A DNA stretch of 64,000 nucleotides, taken from positions 186,001 to 250,000 of the forward strand of contig JAALGY010000002.1 in NCBI GenBank assembly GCA_032358165.1, given 5' to 3'. The position numbers were made by a program, and so were the translations under genes. Below the pieces are notes generated by a model. That model was not told where the DNA came from. It saw only the letters and a program-made list of their open reading frames with translations, and made no database searches. This document shows positions 35,200 through 46,655 of the stretch, piece after piece (the first letter of the stretch is position 1; every line of letters starts with the position of its first letter). Source of the stretch: Diplosphaera chodatii. Taxonomy: Eukaryota; Chlorophyta; Trebouxiophyceae; Prasiolales; Stichococcaceae.

Positions 35200-36800
35200 G
35201 CCAGACCCTAAATTCATGCACACGCCTACCAAAAGTGAATGTCCGACATGCACAAACAAGCAGGGGGCCGAAGGGTCCACCGCCCCCAAAGTAGCAAAGC
35301 GCTCTATCACGCGCTGCCCACATCTCCTGGAACTGGATTACATGGCACAACCAACCGCCCACGCAGCCCCGTCAGCTGCTGCTGCCAGGGGTTGGCTGAC
35401 AGTCGGGTGGAGGTGCGCCGCTGACCACATCAGTGTTAAGCGGCATTGAGACTGTGCAGCGCCTGCGCGACGGCAGCATCCTTCTTCAGCACCTGCACAT
35501 TCAACATGTCATGACTTGAGTATTCAAGCTTTGTACCTTCTTGGTACAGAAAGATGTTATATGTCGGAATGGGTCATGTCCAGACCATCATGTCTAACTG
35601 CACTGGGACTGAGCTCCGATGTGCAGCATGCGCACGTGCAGGGCATGTGCAGGTGCGCACAACCGTGGAGAACTGAAGCAACGCGGCCGGAAGGAAGCAG
35701 ATGCTCCATGTGGGGGGTGTAAGTGCTTGCGACAGATCTGCCGGCAGATGCTGGCAGCACCTGAAGTTCTGACAACCATGCGTCTGGTGACTGCTCCACC
35801 TCACTCAGCCCATGCGCACCTTCGTTCTGAGGGCCGCCAGCTGCGCCCGAGCGTCTTCGGCGTCCGCCTCGGCGCGCCGCTGCGCGGCCGCGGCCTCGGC
35901 GCACTGCTCAGCGGCCGCGGCCTCGGCGCACTGCTCAGCGGCCGCCTGACGGGTCAGCTCCTTCGCTGCTTCCAGCTGCTTCTTTTCCGCTTCCTGCCGC
36001 TGCTGATCTGCTTCCAGCCGGTGCTGCTCGCCCGCCGCCGCCGCCGCGCGCTCCGCGTCCAGCTGCCGCTGCAGGGCGTCCGCCTTCAAATCAGCGGCCT
36101 GCGCCTGCGCTCGGGCCTCCACCAGCTGCCTTCATCAGCACGACACGAAACTGATGCAGTAGGCTGTGTTTCGTGACGCATGTCTCAAGATGGGGTTGGC
36201 AGCTGCCTCTGTGTACGCCCGCAGAGGAGTGCATGCCCAGAAGTAAGGTGATCTGACCAGTGCCACCAGTTGTTGCCATACATGCTGTGGAGGCGTCAAC
36301 GAGTTCTGTACTCTGGGCTTGCGTGTGTAAGCAGTGATGTAAGACTGCGACAAACGTGCCTGGTCCGACAGCAGCTGCAGCTCACGCTGCAGAATGGCCT
36401 CCCGAACCACGCACTGAGCCAGCCGCTCCTCATGCTGTGCCTGCTTCACAGGAAAGGAAGATGCTCAGCTGTGATGCCTCGTGGAAGTGCGCCTGTGACA
36501 GATGCACGGCACGTGTATACCCTAAGTCCCAAGGCTCATGGCAGCCTGCGCATGATGCGGCCATGCATGCATGCTGCACTGCCAGAGGCATGGTGCACCA
36601 GCAGATTCGAAGCGGTCAGCAGGGCTGAGTGAAGGTCAGCAAAGCAGGTGGCCAGTACACGATGCAGTCTGCCAGACCATCGTTGCTGCAGGGTGTCCAG
36701 GTCTCGACATCAAAGGGCGACACGGAGAAGAAGTTGAAGCCGCACCTGCATATCTGCAGCGCTGCCGGAGGCGGCTGCCGGCGCCCCGCCCTGGCTGCCC
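35200..36800 (-). CDS. Coiled-coil protein, intact duplicate
   Basis: Unrecognised protein dominated by a long Ala/Glu/Gln/Arg coiled coil. Candidate exons in order: about 36760-36620 (CGFNFFSVSPFDVETWTPCS), about 36443-36330 (AQHEERLAQCVVREAILQRE), 36120 to about 35810 (helix from QLVEARAQAQAADLKADALQ through QLEAAKELTRQAAAEQCAEA, ending at AALRTK before a gtgcgc donor) and a small exon near 35340-35230. The octapeptide AEQCAEAA is tandemly repeated in the helix (a 27-bp duplication). The decayed plus-strand copy at 21.2-22.8 kb shares all these segments in the same order, which supports them as exons. Function unknown; coiled-coil scaffolding is an inference from composition. Confidence 0.55.
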
Positions 36801-36830
36801 TGCAGAGGAAAGCACCATAAACATGTCAAG

Positions 36831-37168
36831 ACAAAAGCCCACGCTACGATCTGGCCACACTGATGTACTTATGCAGCGTACACTCATGCGTCCAACATCA
36901 CCATGAAGTACCATAGTTTGTGACCCATCCTTCGTATCTGCGTTGACATACTGTGTGGATCTGGCATCCGACAACAGGTACCAAAACCTACCGCAGCAAG
37001 GCGTGCAACACACCATGTTTCCAGATACACGATGCTGTCATGAGCAACAGCTGGCGATCTATAAGCAGCCTGCGCTGCAACAGCATGTTGCAACGCAGAC
37101 GGCAGCTCCTCTCGACAGGGCATGCGCCCTGTGCATTTACAGACATGAGCCTCCTGGGGGATGGCATA
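36831..37168. other. No gene supported
   Basis: Boundary between the right arm of the inverted duplication and the 3' end of the next minus-strand gene. No supported feature. Confidence 0.4.
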
Positions 37169-37331
37169 TCAGTTCAACCAATGGCGTCGCACATGCGCAG
37201 GGGTCGGACACGCAGGCGGGTCTGCCGAGCAGCCGGGCTGGTGCTGCGCTGCGGCGCCCTCAACAGCGCTGCCTGTGACTGGTCCGCTGGTGGCAGGGGT
37301 GCCCTCCGCCGCCGCAGTCGCCGCCGGCGCA

Positions 37332-37364
<33 letters not shown>

Positions 37365-40300
37365 TCCGCCAGTGCAGCTGCTGCGGGCAGTGTGTGGGGT
37401 GGGCCATCCAGCAGTGGCAGGCTGGGCGGCCTGGTGACCTGGGGCTGTGTGGCAGCAGCGGGGCTGCTGCCGCCGCTGTGCGGACGACCGCGCTCGCCGC
37501 TGCCTGCTGCTGGACGGGCAGTGGCGTTGGATGTAGGCATGCCGGCGCTCCCGCCAGCAGCTGCTGTTGCCGGGGTTGGCAGTGTGCTGGCGGCGGGTGG
37601 CGATGGCTGGGCTATTGCAGGAAGGCCTTGGTGTGAGCCTGCAGCCAGAAACTCTGCTACTGCCAGTGACGTCGGCACGTCCGCCGGCGGGCGGTGCAGC
37701 ATCCGCTGCAGCAGCGCAGCCGTTTGCGACTCCAACGGCGGCTGTGCGGCAGCAGGCGTGGGTGCGACTCGCCCCATTGAGGGCAGCAAGGGCAGCAAGG
37801 GGAGGGTGCCAGCTGGCAGGCTGTCCATTATCGCCCCTGGCATGACGTGGGGCTGTGGCCGCCAAGATGGGGCTGCAAGGCCACCTGCTGGTGCCCAGCT
37901 GTACGAGGCTTGGGAGCCCGGCTGCGATGCTGGGGGCCTGGTGGCAATTGGCGGTAGCACGCCGCGGATTTCATGAAGGTTCAGGATGTCGCCCAGAGCC
38001 GGCGGGGACGGGCCTGCCGACTGATGCTGCACCAGTGGCGGCCGCAGCTGCAGGCCGGCTGCGGCGGCGCTGTAGGGGCGGCCGGCCCCAGCCGCAGCAA
38101 AGGCTGCTGCCTCTTCTGCCGCCGCTGCACGTGCCGACGCAATAGCTGCAGCCGTCAGCGCCGGGGGATCGCTCTCTGCAACGCCTGCCACTGCTGCCGG
38201 AGCTGCCGAGCCATTTGCAGCCGCGATGCTGCCAGGTGCTGTAGCTGTGCCCCGAGCTGCCGAGCCATTTGCAGCCGCAATGCTGCCGGATGCCGCCGCT
38301 GTGTCCGGGGCTGCCGAGCCATTTGCAGCCGCGATGCTGCCAGGTGCCGCCGCTGGGTCCGATGATGGAGGTAGTCTGTCAGTCGCCAGGACGTCGTCGG
38401 CTAGTACCAGAACATCGATGCTCGTGGCCTCCGCAGCATCAGCCGCTGCTGCTGTGCTGGCCGCTGGTGGAGTCTGCGGGACAGGGCTGCGGGCCGGTGA
38501 AGTTGCGCCAGCGCTGGGGCCCTCGCCTGCAGGGCTGTCGTCATGCGCGCTGACGTCACCGAGGCTGCCTGCGTGCACAGTGACCATCTGTTCGTCCAAC
38601 GAATCCTTGCATGTTCAACACCTGGCCAGACCAGCCCCTCTGCTGAACACAGAACGACATGGGCCAAGTGTGGAGCGTCGGCTTCTACAGCATGACAACA
38701 TGGGGTCATTCAGATGCTGAAATTCGGCAGGGTATTTGACTGACCCTTAGGCGCTGGTGATGCCGAACCGTCTGCACCATCCTGCACCGGCTGCAATCCA
38801 TTTCGACGCTTTGCTGCGGGCTCCTGCACAGCATCCGCACCAAGCTGTCAGGTGCCGTAGTCATAAAGCACAGACATGTTGCCAGGTTTCGAAAAAGGTG
38901 AGTGCAGGTCCATGCATATGCACTGTGTTGCCTCAAACCGTCGGTCTTACGCATGCATGGCTTCAGGACACCATCGACATGAGGCTGAGGCTGAGGTTGA
39001 GGCTTGCATGCATGCCAGGTCAGCACACGCATTGCACCACACCTCTGCAGCGCCAGCAGGAGCCCCGCGCTTCTTGGCGGCGTCCACCGCAGCCCTGCCA
39101 CGGGTCTGCCGACCCAGGGAGCTGGGCCCCGCTGAGCCGTGGCCTGGTGAGCCTTCCCGTCCCCTGCTGCTGCTTCCGCCCCTGCCCCTGCCCCTGCCCA
39201 GGGACCTGCCCCTGCCCCGGCCGCTGCCTCTGCCGCTGCCGCCTGGTGATGCATCCCTGCCCCTGCCCCTGCTCATGCCCCTGCCGCCGCCGCCGCCGCG
39301 GCGGCTGTCAGGCGCGCGGTCCATCTCGCGGCCCTCCCAGCGTGCCAGCTTCGCTTCCGCAGCAGCTACCGCCGCCGCCTCGCGAGTGTCGCCGCCGCTC
39401 GTCAGGCTCCACAGCCGCGCCAGGAACGCCTGCATGTCTGCGGCCGGCGATGGCAGGCTGACACCTACCCCGAGTAGCGCTGCGAGGCAGGCGCGCCGGG
39501 AGTGGCCAAAAAATGTCCAGCAGCCAGTTTGCGGTTCGGCGGGCTCGGCGCTGCATGCCTCGGCTGTAGCGCTTGCCGCGGCGGCGCCCGCCGCCGCGGC
39601 CCGCCGCTTGCCTGCTGCCGCCTTGGCCTTTGCCGCCTTTGCTGATGGCGCACCGCTGGCCGCTGCCTTTGCTTGCCGTTTCAGTGCCGCCTTTGCGTTT
39701 CTGGCCTTGTTCCTGGACTGGGCTTGCGACTCACTGTAGCGATTGTACCTCATACGGCCCTCCTGCAGCACTGCTGGAAGGCCGGCAGCCGCCTTGCTGG
39801 CGCGTGCGTCCAGCTCAGCCAGCGTGGTGGGCTTCCAAGCGGAGGCCGACTGACCTGTCTTGCCCGCCGTCAGCTCCTGCACGGAATTGCAAAAGGGTGT
39901 CGGTGTATGCTGGTTGTCAAGCCCCGCAAGACTCTAGCCAAGGTGTCAAGACGACTTGTATGCACTGAGAACTGCAAAGAAGCAGCCGCGCCTGGAGCTG
40001 CTCCATTATGACTGGTAGCCAGGCGCCGCCGCATGGCATCTCGCGGCCTTCCTTGATGGCCTTTTCCAGCAGCTGCGCTGCCAGCTCGCTCAGCACCGCC
40101 TCGGTCATCCCCGGCCGCTCACACAGCCACAGCACCTCTGTCAGCGCCTTGACCGCTGGGCCGAAGCTGCCGAAGGGCACCAGCTCCTTGCCCTGCAACG
40201 CACATCATATCGCATGTCAACAGATCTGCTTGTCGCGTACTGCTACATGCAATTGATGGCATCACAAGTCGACATCACTGAGCGACGATCAAGAGGGATA

Positions 40301-43300
40301 ACGCCATTTGCTATGTATGATGGCTGCGGCTGTGGAGCCTGACCTGTCTGGCATGGCCCTTTGGTGTCTTCTTGTGAGTCCAGCCATGGCCCGCCCATAT
40401 CCAGAGCGGGCTAGCCTCGTTGGCCCGGTCGGGGTGGATGATCGCACGACGCGGCTCCCGCCAGATGCGCTGCAATGCGCCCTGCACTGCGCACACAACC
40501 TCAGGAGGCCAGCGATGCACCTGCACGCAAGCTGGAGTCTGATGCATAGCCAGGGCGCAGACCTGACGCAGTGGCAGTGATTTTTGCGTTGCAGTGCGTC
40601 AGAGCGTCGAGCCAAGGCATAGCGGCTAAGAAACCTCAGGCCGATATGCAGTGACCTCACCGAGCTCAGCGCAAGCAGCATGCCGCTGCTGTCCTTCAGC
40701 TGCTCAACACCGCCAGGCCCAAGCAGCGCCTCTGCCTGCCGCTGTGGCACGCCGGTCCGCACGTCAACGCCCTGCACCATCGACATGTTCGAAGTCATCA
40801 ACAACACAAGCCCGGGCAAGACTTGCGCAGAGGACCGAGCTGCATGCCATCACTGGGTTGAACTCGCAACCGTAGGTTCCACCTTGGAAGAGCATGTGCT
40901 TGCAGACCGAGGAGTCGAAACACGATGTAGTGCTCGGTCCAGGCATTGCTGCCCAGGCACATGACACCAATGGTAGTGCCCCGCATGACGGCTGCAACGA
41001 TGTGCCTGAGGTGTAGATTTAATGCGCGTATCTGACTGAACGTTTACCTTGACACCGGTGAGCGAGAAGACGGCGCCGCAGCTGATGATGCCGACAGGTG
41101 TGCGGCCGCCGCCGAGGTCGGCGGTGCCCAAGTTGACCTTGGTCGTCATGCTGCCAGTAGGGTCGGACGGGTTTGGCGTGCAGCCCACCCCCTGCATCTC
41201 ACAAGCCAGTGAGATATGGTCGACATGCGCGCTGCAAATTGGCAAACAACCACTGGCGCGGCTTTTGCATGGGCATTGCATACACCCTGTGCACACACTG
41301 TGCAGCTACTTCGGCATTCGCGACAGCATTATTCCATAAAAGGTATGCTGTGCCTTTTGCAGGCTCACTCAAAGCACACCTTCAGATTGCGCGCCAGTGC
41401 GCAGCGGGCCTCGCCCTTGTTGTTGAAGCTGTTGTAGTGCACCTGCACTCGTAAGGTCAAACACGCCTGATTGCAGAGAGGAGTGGCAGGAGGAGGCTTG
41501 AGCCGCTACAAAGCGCCATCCTTGTAGCCCTCTGCGCACGGCGGGCAAGCATGATCTGCAGGTTGTTGGCAAGTACATGCAGCCAGCAAGGAGGGTTGTC
41601 TTCGACTGCAGCAGCGCGTCGAGGGGCCAGCGCGCAACGCAGAAAGGTAACATGAGTAGACATCCGAACGCATTGTACCTTCTGGAAGTTGGACAAGAAG
41701 TACATATAGTCCGTGGGCTCGTCCTGCTCAGCGTCGGAGTCCGCGGCCTGCAGCTGATCCCCGGAGTCGGCTGCCCACGTCAGCGCCCGGAACACGTGCT
41801 GCAAGTCCGCGCATCCATCCGGCGTTTTTACATACGCCGCGCCGGCATCAGCTGGGTCCACCGTCAGCTCCTGCACAGTGAAGCAGCATTTCTGCTGGAA
41901 GATTCTGATGTACTTCCTGATGTACTTCTTGCAGCGCGTTCCATCAGAGATGCCAACAGCCTGGTACGACCTCTCGTTGGGGTGCTGTATCAACTGCTGC
42001 TGTAGAGCAGCAGACTTTGCCATTATTGGCAAGGTCTGTCATCTGTCTGTCATCAATATTGTTGCCTCACAGGCAAGTGAACAAGCCGACGTCCTCATGC
42101 AGCGGCAGCTGCGCACTGTGGATCACAACAATATCACAGCTGCAGGCTTTGGGATGATGCGGGAAGTTGTTAGCGAGAGAGCATCGCACGCCAGATTCAT
42201 GCTGCAGCAACAGGAGCTCTGGCGGCGCGGAGCAGCCGTAGGCCGCCAAGATGATGCTGTACCGCACGCCCTCGGTCGTCCGGCCGTGTGAGTCTGTCAC
42301 CGCCCGCAGGATCTGCACCACAGTGGGAGCACGGCTTGTCAAAAGGGCTGATCGTCATGGGTCCTGCAACATCCTGCACAAAAGCATGGAAATCATCCTG
42401 AACCCCTTGTGGACGAATGCATGCTTAGCGGTGTCATACCAGCAAGCCAGCCAACATGAGCGGATCCCAGTCTGGTTTACCAACGCTGTCCACAGACAGG
42501 ACAACAAGCAGACTATGGAAAACGGCACCTGAGCGATGCGGCCGCCATAGATGAAGTAGGACGGGTTGCCTTCGGCTGTTAGGTCCGGTGCATCAAAGCG
42601 CGTCAGCAGCTCGTGGGCGGCGCTGGCACGTGTCGCTGCGCGTTCCAGGAGCATGCCGATCGTCGCTGGCAGCTCGTCCAGCGCATAGCCCCTTGTTGGA
42701 ATGAGTAGCGCCTGCGGTTTCCAGCACAATGGCGCTGACCTTGAGGCTTCGCTCGACCAGCTGACGCTGCTGGGGAACAGCACCGATCCTGTTGGCGACA
42801 CTGGCAATACGAATGTGCCGGAAGCAGCAGTTGCATGGCACAAATGCCGCTGCATTCTGTGCGGCAGACCCAGGCAGCACACTCTGAGGAGTCCAGAATG
42901 TCTGCATGCTCTCAACAGCAGGAGCTGAACAAGCCCACCGTGTCCTCAGCGAACTCGTCCACGCAGGTGGTGCTAGCGAGCGCCTTGCCGCCAAACGTCA
43001 GGACTCCGCCCTCACCCTCTTTGAAACACACTGCGAACAGGGCATTACGCCACCTCAAACACACATGCAGCCAGGCATGTGGCACAGCTGCTGGCCATTC
43101 GGTTGGCTGTCTGCTGCACACATGGATCTTGTCAGCAGTCCGTCTGGAATCGCTGTGAAGTGTGAAGAAAGTGCGAATGCTGAGCGGTCTCTGATTTGCA
43201 ACGGCAAGCCCGGGAGCGAGAGGCATGCAAGGTCCCAGCGTACCTGGATGGTTCTTGCCATCAAGGTACGCTGGGATGCAACTGTTGCTGACGACCACAG

Positions 43301-43818
43301 CGGCGCCCATGCACTTCAGCAGCAGGATGTGCACGCCACCGGCACCGCGCTGCCGGCGGCAGGCAGCCTGGGACTTCCTGGACGATGTCCACACGGACAC
43401 CGGTAGAGCGCACTTGACCGTGTCGTCTGCAGCGCCATCAGCCAGCCACCGTTAGCAGGGACAAAGAAGCATGCGGCGGCAGCGCATCACATCTTGTTGT
43501 CGTCTGTATATGTCAGACAGGCGGCATCAACACATGTCCAGAGGACAGACATTGCTGCAGCATCCTGTCGACCCTCGAGAGCGCTCCATGCAAATAACGA
43601 CCAGGGCCCAGAAGCGTATGTCCACCACGCTCCAGAAGCGTATGTCCACCACGCTCACCATAGAAGGGCACCTTGGGCTGGCCCGCCGGCGTGAGCGCCG
43701 TCAGCGGCAGGTAGTATGCATGATTCTTAGAGTTTGGCGGGCTCAGAAAAAGCCGGCTGTACTTGCGCTGACCAGCTGGTGTGGAGAAGAATTCTTGATG
43801 CAATGCAGTCATCAGCAA
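37169..43818 (-). CDS. Unrecognised gene with RGG and Ala-rich tail
   Basis: Long multi-exon gene of unknown family. Upstream exons: 43818 to about 43664 (LLMTALHQEFFSTPAGQRKY...PKVPFY) joined in phase to about 43435-43265 (DDTVKCALPVSVWTSSRKSQ, then a hydrophobic stretch); about 43030-42945 (GVLTFGGKALASTTCVDEF); about 42680-42540; about 42325-42200; 41872-41680; about 41450-41360; about 41190-41050; about 40990-40860; about 40530-40350; about 40190-40010. The last two joins are phase-0: 39876-39043 (278 residues: basic Ala/Lys helix, then an RGG/GRGRG region) and 38605-37169 (478 residues, Ala/Pro/Ser-rich, ending with a 30-residue Ala-rich run, stop at 37169). The tail suggests RNA binding or a disordered phase-separating region; the body is unassigned. 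The gene could be more than one. Confidence 0.5.
37320..37372 (-). repeat. GCC/GGC trinucleotide run (poly-Ala)
   Basis: Uninterrupted gccgcc-type trinucleotides within the last exon of the 37.2-kb gene, coding for a run of more than ten alanines on the minus strand. Open in other frames too, where it would give poly-Arg. Confidence 0.85.
38199..38345 (-). repeat. 54-bp in-frame tandem repeat, three copies
   Basis: Three copies at an exact 54-bp step (shared ccatttgcagccgc at 38211, 38265, 38319). Minus-strand translation gives an 18-residue unit with the core GSIAAANGSAA. It lies in the Ala-rich tail of the 37.2-kb gene. A recent unequal-crossover or slippage expansion is likely. Confidence 0.9.
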
Positions 43819-44280
43819 CTGTACCACCCGCCCACTGCCAGCAAATGCTGGCATGGCTGCTGGCAGTGAGCGGGCACACAGTTTATGTGCGTGCCCAGAA
43901 CCCCGATTCTGCGGGAGCAGACCGTGAGTCGTCAACTATAAAAAGGCACTGCATCTTCGTGCTGGGACGCACGATGCGGCAGTATCGTGAGTGGGTGTCT
44001 TCGTTGCACCTTCGGGAAAGCCAGAGTGCATGTGAAGTGAAGTGAAGTGAATTGACCCCCATGGGGACTTGGGTGGAAAATTCAAGGGTCAATACGGAGA
44101 TCGTAAACAAACCATCCGATGGCATTCTCGGATCATCCTCACACACTCTACAGCCGTCCCTAGCAGCCCTGAAGACGCCCTCATGCGAGATGCTACCGAA
44201 GACACAATTGTCACCCAGCACCGGGTCCTGTTCCCAGAGTGGTGACTGCTGGAAAGCTGAGTAACGGCAGAACCAGCGCC

Positions 44281-45383
44281 ATGTCCAAGGCCATGGCAGT
44301 GCTCGGCTTCGACGGCAAAAAGACGCTCGTCCAGCTGCGCAAGCGTAAGCGGGACAAGCGGGATCATGCAAAGTGGAGCACCTACGTCCTTGTCAGCACC
44401 AGCACTGTGTCCGGCGGCAGTGTCATGGGCTACATCGGGTGAACTTGTAACGATTTTATGTGTGTAGAACCCATGCCTGCGCCAGCATGCGTGCAGCTTT
44501 TGTGCCATGGTGCCGGTGACAGCAGCTGCTGATGTAGCTCCTGCCTCCTGTATACGCTTTCAGTGACACCCCTGACGTGGAGGCGCGGCTCCATCATCAC
44601 AACTCCAAGAGGGAGCCGCGCACAGCCGGGTGAGTGGCGGCTTGTCTGCAGCGCCGCAGCCATTGTGGCAACACTTTGCATCACGTCCTCTTGAGCGGCA
44701 GTGCAGGAGCTCAGCAATGCACACTTTGACCTGGCAACCGTTTCTGGCGACTGCAGGCTGGCGCCGGGCTGGAGCGTCGCCTTCAAGGCGACGTTCACGC
44801 TGTCGGCGCAGGTGCACCTCTACAACACCTTATAACACGCATGCTGCGTGCTAAACAGTCTGAGTATCAGCTCGCAGCATCTGTCAATGCTGCAAAGGCA
44901 GTGGTCGTATTCAATCAAAAATACAACTTCAAAATCGTTGACCACATGTAGCCGCAGGCGGCGGAGCCCATTGAGGTCAATGGGCCGCCGCCGCACTGGC
45001 GTGCGGCCAAGCTGCTGGAGGAGGCAGCCACCAACAGCAGCTGGCACCGCAGCGAGCGCAACTTGCTGCGCGCTATGCACCTGCCGCTCGACACCAGCGC
45101 TGACAGCGGCTCCCTGTGGCCCGGCTCGCTGCTGCAACAGAAAATCACCAACATTGCGCGGCTGCTGCAGCTGCCAGCATTGCAGGCATGTGCACCGGAG
45201 GTGACGGTGGGGCCATGCAAGGCGGCGGCGGTGAGGCAGTGGCTCGCCGCCGAGGGGGTGATGTTGCCTGTACCGCCGGGCAGCGCGGCGGAGGCCGCGG
45301 AGGCGGCGCAGGACCGGGACACGGAGGACCTCCTCGAGCAGTGCGCTTCCATGTCCCGCAGCAGAGGCCCTGCAGACGCATGA
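44281..45383 (+). CDS. Unrecognised gene, basic N-terminal exon
   Basis: No family recognised. Possible start at ATG 44281 (MSKAMAVLGFDGKKTLVQLR, then KRKRDKRDHAKW), ending at a gg|gtgaac donor near 44440. It joins in phase to a short exon near 44566-44630 (DTPDVEARLHHHNSKREPRT), then to about 44720-44812 (FDLATVSGDCRLAPGWSVAF, beta-like), then to a long last exon from about 44954 (AAEPIEVNGPPPHWRAAKLL; SLLQQKITNIARLLQLPALQ) to a stop at 45383. The 5' end is uncertain: the open frame continues upstream, so 44281 may be internal. It is transcribed away from the 37-44 kb minus gene, so a shared promoter region near 43.9-44.2 kb is possible. The basic KRKRDKRD cluster could be a nuclear signal. 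Confidence 0.5.
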
Positions 45384-46150
45384 CTGCTGCAGCACTTGCC
45401 TGCCATTGTGGCCAACAAGCAACATCCGGATTGCAGGTAGGCTGCAGCCTACCTGCTGACCTGGCACATGCAGGTCGCAGTCGGCCGCGCAGGAGGGAGC
45501 GGCCGCCGGCCCCATCGTGCTGAGGTGACAGACCGCAGCCTGTCAGTTGCTTGTTCCTGCAAGCTGCACTGAGTGCCAAGGTGCCGACCAGTGCACCTCG
45601 CCTCCCAGCACAAACCCTGCCCCTGCCTGCACCGCATCAACGTGCATCGACGAGCGTGGTGTGCGCAAGTTTGTTGGCTTCGGCTCCCTCATGGCCGACC
45701 TTCAAGCCCCGCACAGCGGGTGCCCAGTCATTCTTCTTATGTGGTGGGCCATTGCAGCGGGGGCGATTCCCAGCTGCGCTTGCTGCATGCAGTGGGGAGG
45801 CGGGCGCCCTTGGTACTTCAGCCACTGCCGGGGAGGAGGAGGAGGCGGCGGGAAGTGGCAGCAGCAGAACCTGCCAGGCGAGTCGCTGCCCGTGGAGATA
45901 GCAGATGGCGACTGCCAGGCTGGATGATGCATTGTTTCCTGGCTGCCGTCTCTGCTCTGTTCCCACCAACTCTGCCATTGCCGCTCCCAGCTGCTGGATT
46001 GGTGCTCCTTCTTGCAGCCGGCAAGGCAGCACTCAGCCAGGGCAAGCTCGTTTCGGATAATAATACAATGCAGCTGGCACATCAGCAGCTGCCTGTTGCA
46101 TACAGAATGCGCAGATGTCTCAGACGCGCAATGCCCCGCCGCTGCCTGCA
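45384..46150. other. No exon settled
   Basis: Between the 44.3-kb gene and the enoyl-reductase exons. Open frames on plus (45551-45901, Glu/Gly-rich) and minus (with a proline run) read through a ggaggagga stretch at about 45830-45850. I searched by eye for a glycine-rich NADPH-binding exon belonging to the reductase and did not find one. Confidence 0.35.
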
Positions 46151-46655
46151 GCAAGACGATCAAGAGCTTCAACCTGCAAAAGTACCTGGCCCAGGGGGGC
46201 CACGAGGCGAACCGCAAGCGCCTGGAGCATGTGCTGCAGCTGCTGGCGGACGGCGTCATCACCGTGCCCACGGCAGGTGAACCTACATAATTTTGCTGCC
46301 CCTTGCTGACAGTCGGCACATGCGCAGGAGAGCAGCAGAGCAAGTAGGGCCGGGTGACTGATGGCATCTGCATGTGCGGCTGCAGGCAAGGTCTTCAAGC
46401 TGGACCAGGTGGGCCCTCTGCTATGCTACCAGTGGCATTGGTGCCGCGCCTGTTTAGCGCATTGATAGGATTCTCAGTGCCGTATCTCAGTCATCATGTT
46501 GCGCTGAACGCAGTCAGTGCCAGAGTCGTGTCCACAACCGAGGTTTACGTGCCGACACGAATGACATCAACCAGCTGTTTGTGCTGCAGGTGCGTGAGGC
46601 GGTGTCCGAAGCACAGAAGGCGGCAGGTGGCGAGAAGGTGTTTCTGGAGGGCTGA
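46151..46655 (+). CDS. Enoyl-ACP/CoA reductase C-terminus (MECR-type)
   Basis: Three in-phase exons give about 70 residues: 46151-46271 (KSFNLQKYLAQGGHEANRKR, then LLADGVITVPTAG), a tiny exon near 46386-46408 (KVFKLDQ) and 46590-46655 (VREAVSEAQKAAGGEKVFLE, Gly, stop). This is the closing part of zinc-free medium-chain reductases of the MECR/trans-2-enoyl-CoA reductase group, which act in mitochondrial type II fatty-acid synthesis. The N-terminal and Rossmann regions (about 300 residues expected) are not visible upstream, so this is a truncated copy or the upstream exons are too short or diverged for me to see. Assignment rests on the order and spacing of K-x-[FY]-KL-x-Q and the LEG end. Confidence 0.55.

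Larger units (their letters stand above)
30999..36830 (-). repeat. Right arm of large inverted duplication
   Basis: Inverted counterpart of 21140-25530. It holds the decayed kinase (30999-32090) and the intact coiled-coil gene (35.2-36.8 kb). About 1.5-1.9 kb between 32.1 and 34.9 kb has no visible counterpart on the left and includes the coding-looking exons at 33.26-33.72 kb, so that block is probably a later insertion here or a loss there. Confidence 0.8.

Noticed and set aside
37174..37976. Long plus-strand open frames (37161-37976, 36953-37636) over the Ala-rich exon
   Set aside because: They are shadows of GCC/GGC-rich minus-strand coding sequence; the minus frame has a phase-consistent upstream exon and an 18-residue repeat.
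38757..39739. Plus-strand frames at 38757-39461 and 38876-39739 (Pro/Cys/Leu-rich)
   Set aside because: Opposite the RGG exon; GRGRG read backwards gives Pro/Cys/Leu strings. No splice context.
44820..45515. Minus-strand 231-residue frame at 44820-45515
   Set aside because: Lies opposite the long plus-strand exon, which joins in phase to three upstream exons and has better composition.
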